Assembly: GCA_963709525.1 (NCBI GenBank)
Contig: CAVPXB010000011.1
Coordinates: 173,108-237,107, forward strand
DNA from: CAIWHR01 sp963709525
GTDB taxonomy: Bacteria; Pseudomonadota; Gammaproteobacteria; Burkholderiales; Casimicrobiaceae
Direction of reading: 5' to 3'
DNA: 64,000 bases
The notes under the pieces were generated by a model, which saw only the letters and a list, made by a program, of their open reading frames with translations, did no database searches and was not told the origin of the DNA. The position numbers and the translations under genes were made by a program. Below are positions 50,569-61,510 of this stretch, in pieces (the first letter of the stretch is position 1; every line of letters begins with the position of its first letter).

Positions 50569-52998
50569 TCACTGCTGGTTGACGGTCACGGCCTGGCCGG
50601 CGAGGGTGAGGGTGCCCGAGCGCGACGAGCCGGACGCGTTGGCGGCCACGGTGACGTTCACCGATCCGTTGCCCGCGCCCGACGTGCCGGAAGAGATGGT
50701 GATCCACGGGACGTTGCTCGCTGCGGTCCACGAGCAGGTGCTGGAGGTGGAGATCGTGAAGGTGAGCGCTGCGCCCGCGGTCGGGACCGATTGGGGGGTG
50801 GACGGCGCGACGGCATAGGCACAAGGCGTGCCGGCCTGCGCCACCGTGAACACCTGGCCAGCGACCGTCAGCGAACCGGAGCGCTCGGCCACGTCGGTGT
50901 TGGCCGACGCCGCGTAGCTCACCCGCCCGCTGCCGGTTCCGCTCGCACCGGCCGTGATGCTGAGCCAGGGCGCGTTGCTGGAGGCGGTCCAGGCACAGCC
51001 AGACGCCGTCGTCACGTCCACGGCGCCCGAGGCCCCGCCGGCGGCAACCGACGCACCGCTGGGCGACAGCGAGTAGGCGCAGGAGGCCGCGGCCTGTGAC
51101 ATCGTGAACGTCTGTCCCGCGATGGTGAGGGTGCCGTCGCGGAGCGCTGTCGCCGTGTTGGCCGCGACGCTCAGCGTGACGGCGCCGCTGCCCGAGCCGC
51201 TGGCCCCCGACGTGATCGTGACCCAGGCCACGTTGCTGCTGGCGGTCCATGCGCAGCCCGTGGCGGAGGTGACACTCACCATGACGGTTGCGCCTGCGGC
51301 GGCGACCGATTGGCTGGCCGGCGCGATGCCGTAGCTGCACGCCACGCTTGCCGCCGACTGCGACACCACGAAGGACTGGCCCGCGATCGTCACGGTCCCC
51401 GTGCGTGCCGCTCCGGTGCTGGCGGCCACGGAGAGTGACACCGTGCCCGCGCCGCTGCCCGACGAACCCGACGAGATGCTGAGCCACGCGTCGTTGCTCG
51501 TCGCCGTCCAGGCGCAGCCGACGGGCGCCGTCACTGTCACGCTCGACGCGCCGCCGGACGCACCGATCGACAACGAGGTCGGCGCCAGCGCGTAGGTGCA
51601 GGCAGAGCCGGCCTGGCTCACGCTCACACTCTGCCCCGCGACCGTCATCGTGCCATCACGGGCGCCGGCGCTGTTGGCCGCGATCGTGAACGACACCGTG
51701 TCGCTGCCCGTGCCGGATGCTCCTGCCGTGATCGTGATCCACGGCGCACTACTGGACGCCGTCCAGCTGCAGCCCGAGGCCGTGGTGACCGACACCGACG
51801 CCGGGCCGCCCCCGGAGGGGACGCTGATCGAAGAAGGCGCCACGGCGAAGGTGCAGGACGTGGCGGCCTGGTTGACCGTGACCGTCTCCCCCGCGATCGA
51901 CAGCGTCCCGGCGCGAGCCGCCCCGCTGTTGGCGGCGGCAGAGAACACCACCTGTCCGGGTCCGTTGCCGCTGGTCCCGCTGACGACCGTGAGCCACGAG
52001 ACGTTGCTCGTTGCCGCCCACGCGCAGTCACTCGTCGTGCTGACGTCGAATTGGGCGGAGCCGCCGGCGCCTCCGACGCTGCGCGCGCCCGGGGACACGG
52101 TGAAGCGGCACGTGGACTGACCGGAGGACTGGGAAACGGTGAAGCCCTGTCCCGCGATGGTGAGCGAGGCTGTTCGTGATGCGCCGGGATTGGCCGCCAC
52201 CGCGTAGGTGGCGGAGCCCGAGCCGGATCCGTTTGACGGCTCCGTCAACGTGAGCCACGCCTGGTTGCTCGAAGCGTTCCACTCACAGCCCGGCGCGGTG
52301 GTGATCGTCGCCGTGCCCGTTCCGCCAGCCGCGCCGAAGGCCGAGGCCGTGAGCAACACCGTGTAGGCGCACGAGGCTCCCCCTTGGGAGATGCCGACGG
52401 CCTGGTTCGCAACGGTCACGGTGGCCGATCGGGGCGCACCCGTGTTGGCGGCGACGGCGACCACCACGGTCCCATCCCCGCTCCCCGACGCACCCTGCGC
52501 AATGGTCGTCCAGGGCGCGGCGGTCTGGGCCGTCCATGCGCAGCCGGCAAGCGCACGTACCGAGAACGACAGTTGGCCGCCCGCGCTGGTGGCGCTGGCC
52601 GAAGCCGGCGTGACCGTGAAGGTGCAGGGGGCCGCCTGCTGCTGAAGCTCGACTCGCTGGGAGCCCACGGTGATGGCCCCCGACCGTGGCGTGGCCTCAG
52701 GGTTGCCGGCCGCGCTGAAGGCCACCGTGCCCGGCCCCTGACCGCTGGCCCCGGAGGTGAGGGTGATCCACGTGCTCTGGGCCGTCGCGGTCCACGTGCA
52801 CTCGCGATCGGTGCTCACCGCGATTGTGCCGGTTCCCCCGGTTCCCGGCACGGTGAGCCCCGTGCCCGACAGGCTCAGGGCGCACTTGCTCGACGAGGGG
52901 CCGGTCACGTTGGTGGACGTGGAACGGCAGCCCGGCGCCAGCAGGGCGACTGTGCCCGCTGCGCACAACGCGAACGATCGGAGCATGGTCCGGAGCAT
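50569..52998 (-). CDS. Lipoprotein of nine tandem BACON domains
   Basis: An 809-residue protein in one unbroken frame. The signal peptide ends in a lipobox (ALLAPGC, Cys at about residue 24). Nine consecutive approximately 85-residue BACON-like Ig domains follow and fill the rest of the protein. Every copy opens with Cys (CALSLS, CTFTVTP, CAYTVLL, CRFTVSP, CTFAVAP, CTYALAP, CSYGIAP, CAYSLSP, CAYAVAP). Each contains a second Cys before a Trp (CTWTAT..STWITL, CAWTAS..APWLSI), then a Gly/Ser-rich turn and a SG.LTVAGQ..TV.Q end. No catalytic domain is present. BACON domains are linked to carbohydrate or mucin binding and to spacing of surface enzymes. It is divergently transcribed from the cadherin-like giant 98 bp away. 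Confidence 0.92.
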   Translation of the reverse strand: MLRTMLRSFALCAAGTVALLAPGCRSTSTNVTGPSSSKCALSLSGTGLTVPGTGGTGTIAVSTDRECTWTATAQSTWITLTSGASGQGPGTVAFSAAGNPEATPRSGAITVGSQRVELQQQAAPCTFTVTPASASATSAGGQLSFSVRALAGCAWTAQTAAPWTTIAQGASGSGDGTVVVAVAANTGAPRSATVTVANQAVGISQGGASCAYTVLLTASAFGAAGGTGTATITTAPGCEWNASSNQAWLTLTEPSNGSGSGSATYAVAANPGASRTASLTIAGQGFTVSQSSGQSTCRFTVSPGARSVGGAGGSAQFDVSTTSDCAWAATSNVSWLTVVSGTSGNGPGQVVFSAAANSGAARAGTLSIAGETVTVNQAATSCTFAVAPSSISVPSGGGPASVSVTTASGCSWTASSSAPWITITAGASGTGSDTVSFTIAANSAGARDGTMTVAGQSVSVSQAGSACTYALAPTSLSIGASGGASSVTVTAPVGCAWTATSNDAWLSISSGSSGSGAGTVSLSVAASTGAARTGTVTIAGQSFVVSQSAASVACSYGIAPASQSVAAAGATVMVSVTSATGCAWTASSNVAWVTITSGASGSGSGAVTLSVAANTATALRDGTLTIAGQTFTMSQAAASCAYSLSPSGASVAAGGASGAVDVTTASGCAWTASSNAPWLSITAGASGTGSGRVSYAASANTDVAERSGSLTVAGQVFTVAQAGTPCAYAVAPSTPQSVPTAGAALTFTISTSSTCSWTAASNVPWITISSGTSGAGNGSVNVTVAANASGSSRSGTLTLAGQAVTVNQQ

Positions 52999-53095
52999 CG
53001 AGAACCGCACAGCATTGTAGTCCCCGCCCGAATGACCGCAACCCAGGCTCCGGCCAGCGCCCCCGGGGTGTAAGATTGAAACTCCGAACCTGCCG
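52999..53095. promoter_or_regulatory. Short divergent promoter region of two surface-protein genes
   Basis: Only 97 bp separate the start of the BACON lipoprotein (minus) from the start of the cadherin-like protein (plus), so both promoters lie here and could be co-regulated. The candidate boxes are weak: CATTGTAGT near 53,014-53,022 could contribute a -10 on the minus strand, and TAAGATTGA near 53,071 on the plus strand. Confidence 0.4.
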
Positions 53096-56000
53096 ATGTT
53101 CCCCAGGCCCTTTCGCTTCTTCGTCGCGCTGGCAGCGCTCTTGAGCCTCGCCTGGGTCGTGGTTCGCGCGGCTGAGCCGTTCTTCACGTCGAGCCCGGTC
53201 ACGAGCGCGACGGAGGATGTCCTCTACACCTCCACGGTCACAGTGAGCGACCCCGACGTCGGGGACACGCTGGTGATTGCGGCGCCGCTGAAGCCGGCGT
53301 GGTTGACCTTCACCGACAACGGCAACGGGACGGCGACGCTGAGCGGCACGCCGACCAACGCCGACGTCGGGCCACACGCGGTGACACTGGAGGCGACCGA
53401 CGGCACTACGCCCGTGCAGCAGACCTTCACGGTGACGGTGACGGCGGTCAACGATGCGCCGACCGTGGGGGTGCTGGTCGATCAGTCCACGCTGGAAGAC
53501 GTGGCTGCCGTCGTGTCGGTGGTCGTCGCCGACGAGGACACGCCGCTGGCCTCGGTCACGCTGACGGCGACCTCGTCGAACCCTGCGGTGGTCGCGCCCG
53601 GTGGTATCGCCGTCGACCCCGGTAGCAGCGGAGTCCGCACGCTTCGCCTGACGCCGGTGGCCAACGCCGTCGGGACGACCGACATCACGGTGACGGCCTT
53701 CGACGGAGCCCTCTCGAGTGCTCCGCGCACCTTCCGGCTCACGGTGACGGCGGTCAACGACGCGCCCGCGTTCACGTCGAGCCCGGTGACGGCGGCGACC
53801 GAGGACGTGCTCTACAGCTATGGGGTGGCGGCGACCGACCCGAGACGCCGGTGGCACGTTGATGTTGGCGGCGCCGACGAAGCCGGCGTGGCTGACCTTC
53901 ACCCCAGCGGCAGCGGGACGGCGACGCTGAGCGGGACGCCGAGCAAGGCCGCACGTCGGGCCGCACGTGGTGACGCTGACGGTGTGCGACGGCACGGCGG
54001 GCGGTGGAGCAGACCTTCACGGTGACGGTGCCGGCGTGAACGACGCGCCCGCGTTCACGTCGAGCCCAGTGACGGCGGCGACCGAGGGACAGCTCTACAG
54101 CTATGGGGTGACGGCGACCGACGCGGACGCCGGTGACGCGTTGACGTTGGCGGCGCCGACGAAGCCGGCGTGGCTGACCTTCACCGACAAGGCAACGGGA
54201 CGGGGACGCTGAGCGGGACGCCGGGCAACGCGGACGTGGGGCCGCACACGGTGACGCTGGCGGTCGCGCGATGGCACCGGCGGCGGTGACGCAGAGCTTC
54301 ACGGTGACGGTGGACAACGTCAACGACGCGCCGGTGTTCACCTCGACGCCGGTGCTCGGCGCGACGCAGGGCGGGCCTACCTCTACGGGGTGACGGCGGC
54401 GGACCCGGATGCCGGCGCGACGCTGCGCTCACGGCGCCAGTGAAGCCGGCGTGGTTGACGCTGACGCCGACGGGCAACGGGACGGCGACGCTGAGCGGGA
54501 CGCCGGCCAACGCGGACGTGGGGCCGCACACGGTGACGCTAGCGGTGAGCGATGGCCTCGCGCCGGCCGTGACGCAGACCTTCGCGGTGACGGTGGGCAA
54601 CGTCAACGACGCGCCGGTGTTCACCTCGACGCCGGTGCTCGGCGCGACGCAGGGACGAGCCCTACGGCTACGGGGTGACGGCGGCGGACCCGGATGCCGG
54701 CGCGACGCTCGCGATCACGGCGCCGGTGAAGCCGGCGTGGCTGACCTTCACCGATACCGGCAACGGGACGGCGACGCTGAGCGGGACGCCGGCCAACGCG
54801 GACGTGGGGCCGCACACGGTAACGCTAGCGGTGAGCGATGGCCTCGCGCCGGCCGTGACGCAGACCTTCACGGTGACGGTGGGCAACGTCAACGACGCGC
54901 CGGTGTTCACCTCGACGCCGGTGCTCGGCGCGACGCAGGGCGTGCCCTACCTCTACGGGGTGACGGCGGCGGACCCGGATGCCGGCGCGACGCTGGCGAT
55001 CACGGCGCCGGTGAAGCCGGCGTGGTTGACGCTGACGCCGACCGGCAACGGGACGGCCACGCTCAGCGGGACGCCAGCCAACGCGGACGTGGGCAGCTAC
55101 GCGGTCACGCTGCAGGTGACCGACGGAGCGTCGCCGGTGTTGCAGACCTTCACGGTGACGGTGGACAACGTCAACGACGCGCCGGTGTTCACCTCGACGC
55201 CGGTGCTCGGCGCGACGGAGGACGTGCCCTACGGCTACGGGGTGACGGCGGCGGACCCGGATGCCGGCGCGACGCTGGCGATCACGGCGCCAGTGAAGCC
55301 GGCGTGGTTGACGCTGACGCCGACCGGCAACGGGACGGCAACGCTGGGCGGGACGCCGGCCAACGCGGACGTGGGACCGCACCCGGTGACGCTGGCGGTG
55401 AGCGACGGCATGGCGCCGGCGGTGACGCAGACCTTCACGGTGACCGTGATTGGCGTCAACGATGCGCCAGTCATCGGCGCGATCCTCGACCCGACAATGG
55501 CCGAGGACAGCGTGCTCGGCGTCACGATCTCCGTCGCCGACCAAGACACGGCGCTCGACGCGGTGGCCGTGTCGGCGACCTCGTCCAACGTGGCAGTCGT
55601 TCCCAATGCCGGACTGGTGGTGGCCCCCCAGAGTGGCAGCGCGCGCACGCTCACCATCGCTCCGGCGGCCAACGCGAGCACCGCCGGCGGTCCGGTGACG
55701 ATCACCCTCACCGCAACCGACGGGTTGGCGACCTCCGTGCCCGTGACGTTCCGTTTGACGATCACCGAGGTCAACGATCTGCCGTCGATCTCCGGGGGTT
55801 CCGGAACAGCGTGTGAACCAGGACGGCGGCCCAACCCCTCCTGTCGGGTTCTCCGTCGACGACGTCGAGACGGCGCCAGGCTCGCTCGTGGTGACGGCGG
55901 AGTCGTCCGACTCCCTCCTGTTGCCCGCGGCGGGCATCGTCCTCGGAGGTACCGGCGGGGCGCGGACCGTCAGCCTCACCCCGGCGTCGGGCCGGTCGGG

Positions 56001-59000
56001 GGTTGCCGTCGTGACCCTGAAGGTGACCGACAACGCGGTACCGGCGGGCGGCGCGCAGACCAGCTTCACGGTTCGTGTGAACGGGCGCCCGACGATTTCC
56101 GACATCCTGGATCAGTCCACGCAGGAGGACACGACGCTCACCGGCGTCGGCTTCACGATCGGCGACCCGGAGACCGATCCCGGCAGCTTGGTCATCACCA
56201 CGGACTCCTCCAACGACGTGCTCGTCCCGGCCTCGAACATCCAAGTCCTCGGGATCGGGGGCGGCGCGCACCTTGTCCATCACGCCGGCTGCCGACCAGG
56301 TCGGAACCTCGACGATCAGCGATCTCCGTCTTCGACGGGGCCCTGGAGGGGTCCGACACGTTCGTGCTGAGGGTGACGGCGGTCAATGACGTGCCGACGA
56401 TTTCGGCGATTGGCAACCAGCAGACCAACGAAGACACCGTGCTCGGCCCGCTGTCCTTCAGCGTCGGCGACCCCGAGACTGCGGCGTCAGCGCTCGGGCT
56501 GGAGGCGACCTCGTCGGACACGGCGCTGCTGCCCCTGGCCAGCATCGCGTTTGGCGGAGGCGGATCGACCAGGACGGTGACGCTCACACCGGTGCCCAAT
56601 GGGTCGGGCCAGGTGACGGTGACGCTCACGGTGGTGGACGCCGACGGCGGGCGGCAGTCCACCCAGTTCGTGCTCGAGGTGATCCCCCTCAACGACGCGC
56701 CAGCCGTGGATCTGCTGGTCGATCAGTCCACGCTGGAAGACGTGGCTGCCGTCGTGTCGGTGGTCGTCGCCGACGTGGACACGCCGCTGGCCTCGGTCAC
56801 GCTGACCGCGACCTCGTCGAACCCTGCGGTGGTCGTGCCCGGTGGTATCGCCGTCGACCCCGGTAGCGGCGCAGTCCGCACGCTTCGCCTGACGCCGCTG
56901 GCCAACGCCTTCGGGACGACCGATATCACCGTGACGGCCTTCGACGGGGCCCTGTCGAGCGCCCCGCGCACGTTCCGGTTGACGGTGACGGCGGTCAACG
57001 ACGCGCCGACGATTGGTCAGGTGGCCAATCAGACCACCAGCGAGGACACCGCGACCCCCGCGGTCGCGTTCACGGTGGGTGACGTGGAGACGGCGGCGGC
57101 GGTGCTGGCCGTGACCGCGTCCTCGAGTGACACGACGCTGCTGCCGGTGGCCAACATCGTCGCTCGGCGGCAGCGGGGCTGCCCGGACCCTCACCCTGAC
57201 GCCGGCGTTGAACCGGTCCGGCGTGGTGACGGTGACGCTGACGGTGTCCGACGGCACGGCCAGCACGCCGATGTCCTTCACCTTGACGGTGACGGCGGTC
57301 AACGACCCGCCGACGATCTCCGATATCGGAACCCAGACCACTCCACAGGACATCGTCGCAGGTCCCATCACGTTTACGGTGGGTGATGTCGAGACCCCGG
57401 CCGGCAGCCTCGCGGTGACGGCGGCCTCGAGCAACCCGCTGGTGGTGCCGGTCGCGAACATCGTGCTGGGGGGCAGCGGCGCGAACCGCACCATGACGAT
57501 CACCCCCGCGACGGGCCAGACCGGCACGACGGTCCTGACCCTGACTGTCACGGACGGATCGGGCCTGACGGCACAGGACACCCTCGAGTTCAGGGTGAAC
57601 CCCGCGAGCGCCCCGACGATCACCGACATCGTCAACCAGACGATCAGCGAGGACACTGCCACCGCGGCGCTGCCCTTCACCATCGGTGATCCGGACGGCG
57701 TGATCGGCGCCGTCACTGCGACATCCAGCGATCAGGCCATCGTCGCCGACGGCAGCATCCAGTTGGTCGACGTCGACGGCGGTTCGGCCATCGGACCCTG
57801 GACGGTGCGTGTGACGCCGGCGCCGAATCGGTTCGGCTCGGTCACGATCACCGTGACGGCCACCGACCACACCGGGCCCGCGCTCAAGGCGGTTGACTCC
57901 TTCACCGTGACGGTGACGCCCGTCAACGACGCGCCGACGCTCACGTCGATCGCCGGCCAGACGACCACCGAGGACACGCCCAAGGTCGTCACGTTGACCG
58001 TGGGCGACGCAGATCCTTCCGACACGCTGACCGTCACCGCGTCGTCGTCGAACACGGGCCTCGTGGCCAATCCGCCGGCGCCCGGCCTGGCGGTATCGGG
58101 CACGGGCACCTCGCGGGCCCTCACCATCACGCCCGCGGCCAACGCCTTCGGCACGACGAACATCACGGTGGCGGTGAGCGACGGAGTCGCGGCCCCCGTG
58201 ACCCGCACCTTCGCGCTCACGGTCACGGCGGTCAACGACGCGCCGACGATCGCCGCGATTGGCGACCGCGTGACTCAGGAGGACACCCCGGCCGGGCCAA
58301 TCGCCTTCACGGTGGACGACGTCGAGACCGCGGCTGCCGCGCTCACGTTGACCCGCACGTCGAGCAACACGACGGTGCTGCCACTGGCCAACGTGGTGCT
58401 CGGCGGCTCCGGCGCCTCGCGCACGGTGACACTGACGCCCGCGGCAAATCGTTCGGGCAGCTCCACCGTCATCATCACGGTGTCGGATGGAGCGGCGAGC
58501 GCGCCGACCTCGTTCACTCTCACGGTCACGGCCGTCAACGACGCGCCGACACTGACCGCGATCGGTGACCAGACGACCGAGGAGGACACGGCCGTTGCCG
58601 GCATCCCGCTGACCATTAAAGACGTGGACGACGCGCTGGCCGCGCTGCAGATCTCGGCGACCTCGTCGGATGCGTCGGTCGTTGCGGTGTCTGGCATCGT
58701 CTTCGCGGGAACGGGCGCCGCACGCACCATGACGATCACGCCTGTCGCCAACGCGTCCGGCGTGTCGACCATTACCGTCATCGTCCGTGACGATGAGGCG
58801 CCGACCCCCGCGTCGAGTCAGCCGACGACGTTCGCTTTCTCGGTGATGCCGGTCAACGATCCGCCGACGATCAGCGACATTGCGCCCCAGCAGACGCCGG
58901 AGGACACGCCGATCGGTCCGATCCCGTTCACGATCGGCGACGCGGACGACGACGTCACGGCGCTGCAGGTCACAGCCACGTCGTCGAACCAGTCGGTAGT

Positions 59001-61491
59001 CCGGGACACCGGCATCCCACCACCGGCGGGAACCGGCACGTCGCGGTTCTTGACCATCCAGCCCGAGATTGCCTCGTCGGGTTCGACCGTGATCACCGTG
59101 ACGGTGAGCGACGGCCAGGCCACCGCCGTTGACACGTTCGTGCTCGATGTCTCGAGCGTGCCGTGCACCTACGCGCCCACCACGGCCCCCCTGTCGGTGC
59201 CCTCTGCCGGCGGGACCGTGACGATCACCATGGACACCAACCGCGCCTCCTGCGGGTGGACGGTGTCGAGCGATGCGGCCTGGGCCGTGCCCGCCAACGC
59301 CTTCCAGGTGTACGGCGACGGCGCCATGGGCATCACGCTGGCGCCGAATCCGTCCGCCAACCAGCGGAAGGCCGTCCTGAGCGTCGCGAGGCAGGCCTTC
59401 ACGGTCACGCAGGCGGGAGCTTCGGTCTGCACCCACTCGCTGTCGCCGGCGTCGCAGACGGTCGGCGCTCCGGGTGGTGCGACCGCGGCAGTGGTGACCG
59501 CCGCGGGGAATGGCTGCGGCCAGTGGACGGCGTCCTCCAATGCTCCGTGGCTGTCCATCACGGGCGGCACCGGGAGCGGCGCCGGCACCGTGCCGGTGGC
59601 CATGGCGGCGGCTCCCAACACGGACTCCAGCCCGCGCACCGCGACGCTCACCTTGTCGCCGGGCGGGGCCACCGCGACCGTGACGCAGGCCGGAGCCGCG
59701 CAGTGCGCCTATGTCGTCACGCCGGAGCGCCTCGCGTTCGGGCCGTCGGGCGGCAGTCGCACCCTGACCATTGAGCCCACCGGTGGCGCGGGGCAGTGCG
59801 CGTGGTCCGTCGCGCCATCTGGCCCTGCGCCCTGGCTGACCCGCTCGACGTCCCAGGGATTCGGCAACGGAGCAGTCGCCGTGACGGCGGCGGACAACTC
59901 GACGGGCGTGCCCCGCGAAGCGGCGCTGCTCGTGCGCGACGGCGCGGGTAGCCTCGTGTCAACCATCGCTGTCGCACAGGACGGTCCGACCAGCGGCGAT
60001 GCCGACGGTGATGGGTTGCCGAGCGCGTGGGAGAAGCAGTTTGGCCTGGACGCCACCTCGGCGAGCGGCGAAAACGGCGCACTGGGTGACCCGGACGGCG
60101 ACGGCATCAGCAACCTCGAAGAGCGGCGCAATTGCGATCGGCCGATCGGTTGCACGCATCCGCGCGGCTTCGCCGTCAACACGCGGTACCTCGCGGAGGG
60201 CGCCTCCAACGCCTTCTTCGAGACGCGTCTCGCCGTGCTCAATCCTGGTGCGGACACCGCGACCGTGCTGGTGCGATTCCAGAAGGCCGACGGGTCCTCC
60301 GCCTATCAGTACGTGGCCCTGCCGCCGCTGACGCGTCGGACCATCCTCGCCTCCAACGTCGATGGTCTGCAGGAGGCCGAGTTCTCCACGCTCATGGAGT
60401 CCGACGAGCAGGTCGTGATCGACCGCACGATGAGCTGGGACCGCAGTGGCTACGGCAGCCACGCGGAGACGGGGCTCCTGTCGCCGAGGACGCTGTGGTA
60501 CTTCGCCGAGGGTGCCACGTTTGGCGGCTTCGACCTGTTCTACCTCCTCCAGAACCCTGGCGACACCGATGCCGAAGTCGAGGTGCGCTTCCTCCTGCCG
60601 AGCGGCGCGCCGGTGACCAGGCGGTACACGGTCGGCGCGGCGCGCCGCTTCAACATCTGGGTGGACACCATCCCCGAGCTGGCCAATGCGGAGGTGTCGG
60701 CGGTGGTACGGTCCACCAACGGCGTGCCGATTCTCGCCGAACGGGCGATGTACCTGTCGAGCGCGACGCGCCCCTTCCTCGCCGGCCACGAGAGCGCGGC
60801 GGTGGCCGAGCCCCAGACGCACTGGTTCCTGGCCGAAGGGGCCACCGGCGACCTCTTCGACCTCTTCGTCCTGATTGCCAATCCCAACGATGCGACGGCC
60901 AGCATCGAGGCGCGCTACCTGCTCGCCGACGGCACCATCGTCACTGGGTTCTACCAGGTGCCAGGCAATAGCCGGTTCAACATCTGGGTGGACTTCGAGG
61001 ACCCGCGCCTGGCGAGCGCGGAGGTCTCGACGACGATCGCCTCCACCAACGGGGTCCCGGTCATCGTCGAGCGGGCGATGTGGTGGCCGGGCCCGACGCC
61101 TGCCACGTGGACGGAGGCGCACAATTCAGCTGGCGCAACCTCGACAGGCACGCTCTGGGCGCTGGCCGAGGGAGAAGAGGGCGGGGGCAGCGGAGCGGCG
61201 ACCTACATCCTGGTCGCCAACACGTCGGCCTTGCCCGGCCAGGCACGGGTGACGCTGGTCTACGAGGACGGCACCACCTCGCAGCGCGTCTTCCCGCTGC
61301 TGCCGAACTCGCGCACCAACGTCGCTGTGGGAGGCGAGTTCCCTGCCGCCAGTGGCAAGCGGTTTGGCGCCATCGTCGAGAGCCTCGGGGACGTCCCGGC
61401 GCAGATCGTGGTGGAGCGCGCGATGTACACCAACGGGGGCGGGATCACGTGGTCCGCCGGGACCAGCGCCTTGGCCACGAACCTGCGATAG
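53096..61491 (+). CDS. Giant cadherin-like secreted protein (about 2,800 residues, frameshifted 5' half)
   Basis: The signal peptide is MFPRPFRFFVALAALLSLAWVVVRAA. First come approximately 95-residue He_PIG/cadherin-like repeats with KPAWLTFTDNGNGTATLSGTP and VNDAPVFTSTPV, near-identical from 53.76 to 55.46 kb. At least twelve approximately 100-residue cadherin-like repeats follow (VNDAPTI..IGDQTT.EDT...FTV.DVETAA, TATSSN). Three BACON domains (59.16-59.99 kb) and a calcium-type linker (GDADGDGLPSAWEKQFGLD, GDPDGDGISNLEE, THPRGF) come next. Four LAEG modules (YLAEG, YFAEGAT, FLAEGAT, ALAEGE) end the protein. The 3' 4.3 kb is in one clean frame; the 5' half carries about ten indels. There is no membrane anchor or sorting signal at the end. 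It is probably an adhesin or matrix component. Confidence 0.87.
53474..53768 (+). repeat. 295-bp segment duplicated at 56715-57009 in the same gene
   Basis: This stretch beginning CTGGTCGATCAGTCCACGCT is nearly identical to 56715-57009, 3,241 bp downstream in the same gene. Both encode LVDQSTLEDVAAVVSVVVAD and the rest of one cadherin-like repeat. Only scattered substitutions separate them. Recent intragenic duplication or gene conversion is the simplest explanation; a repeat-collapse assembly error is the alternative. Confidence 0.85.
53755..55457 (+). repeat. Six near-identical tandem repeats of about 285 bp
   Basis: The codons for Asn-Asp-Ala-Pro recur at 53755, 54039, 54322, 54605, 54891 and 55173, and again at 55458, giving spacings of 284, 283, 283, 286, 282 and 285. 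The ideal unit is 285 bp (95 codons). Blocks such as GACGCGCCGGTGTTCACCTC and CCGGCCAACGCGGACGTGGG are identical between units. The off-by-one spacings show indels inside the repeat array, the place where assembly is least reliable. Confidence 0.9.
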
Positions 61492-61510
61492 CGCCGGCGC
61501 GGCGATCGAG

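Noticed and set aside
53755..55457. CRISPR-like array
   Set aside because: Units are about 285 bp, coding and nearly identical throughout, with no repeat-spacer pattern and no cas genes.
57070..59436. 788-residue minus-strand reading frame
   Set aside because: It is the shadow of the cadherin-like repeat region, rich in Arg/Gly/His with no family resemblance.
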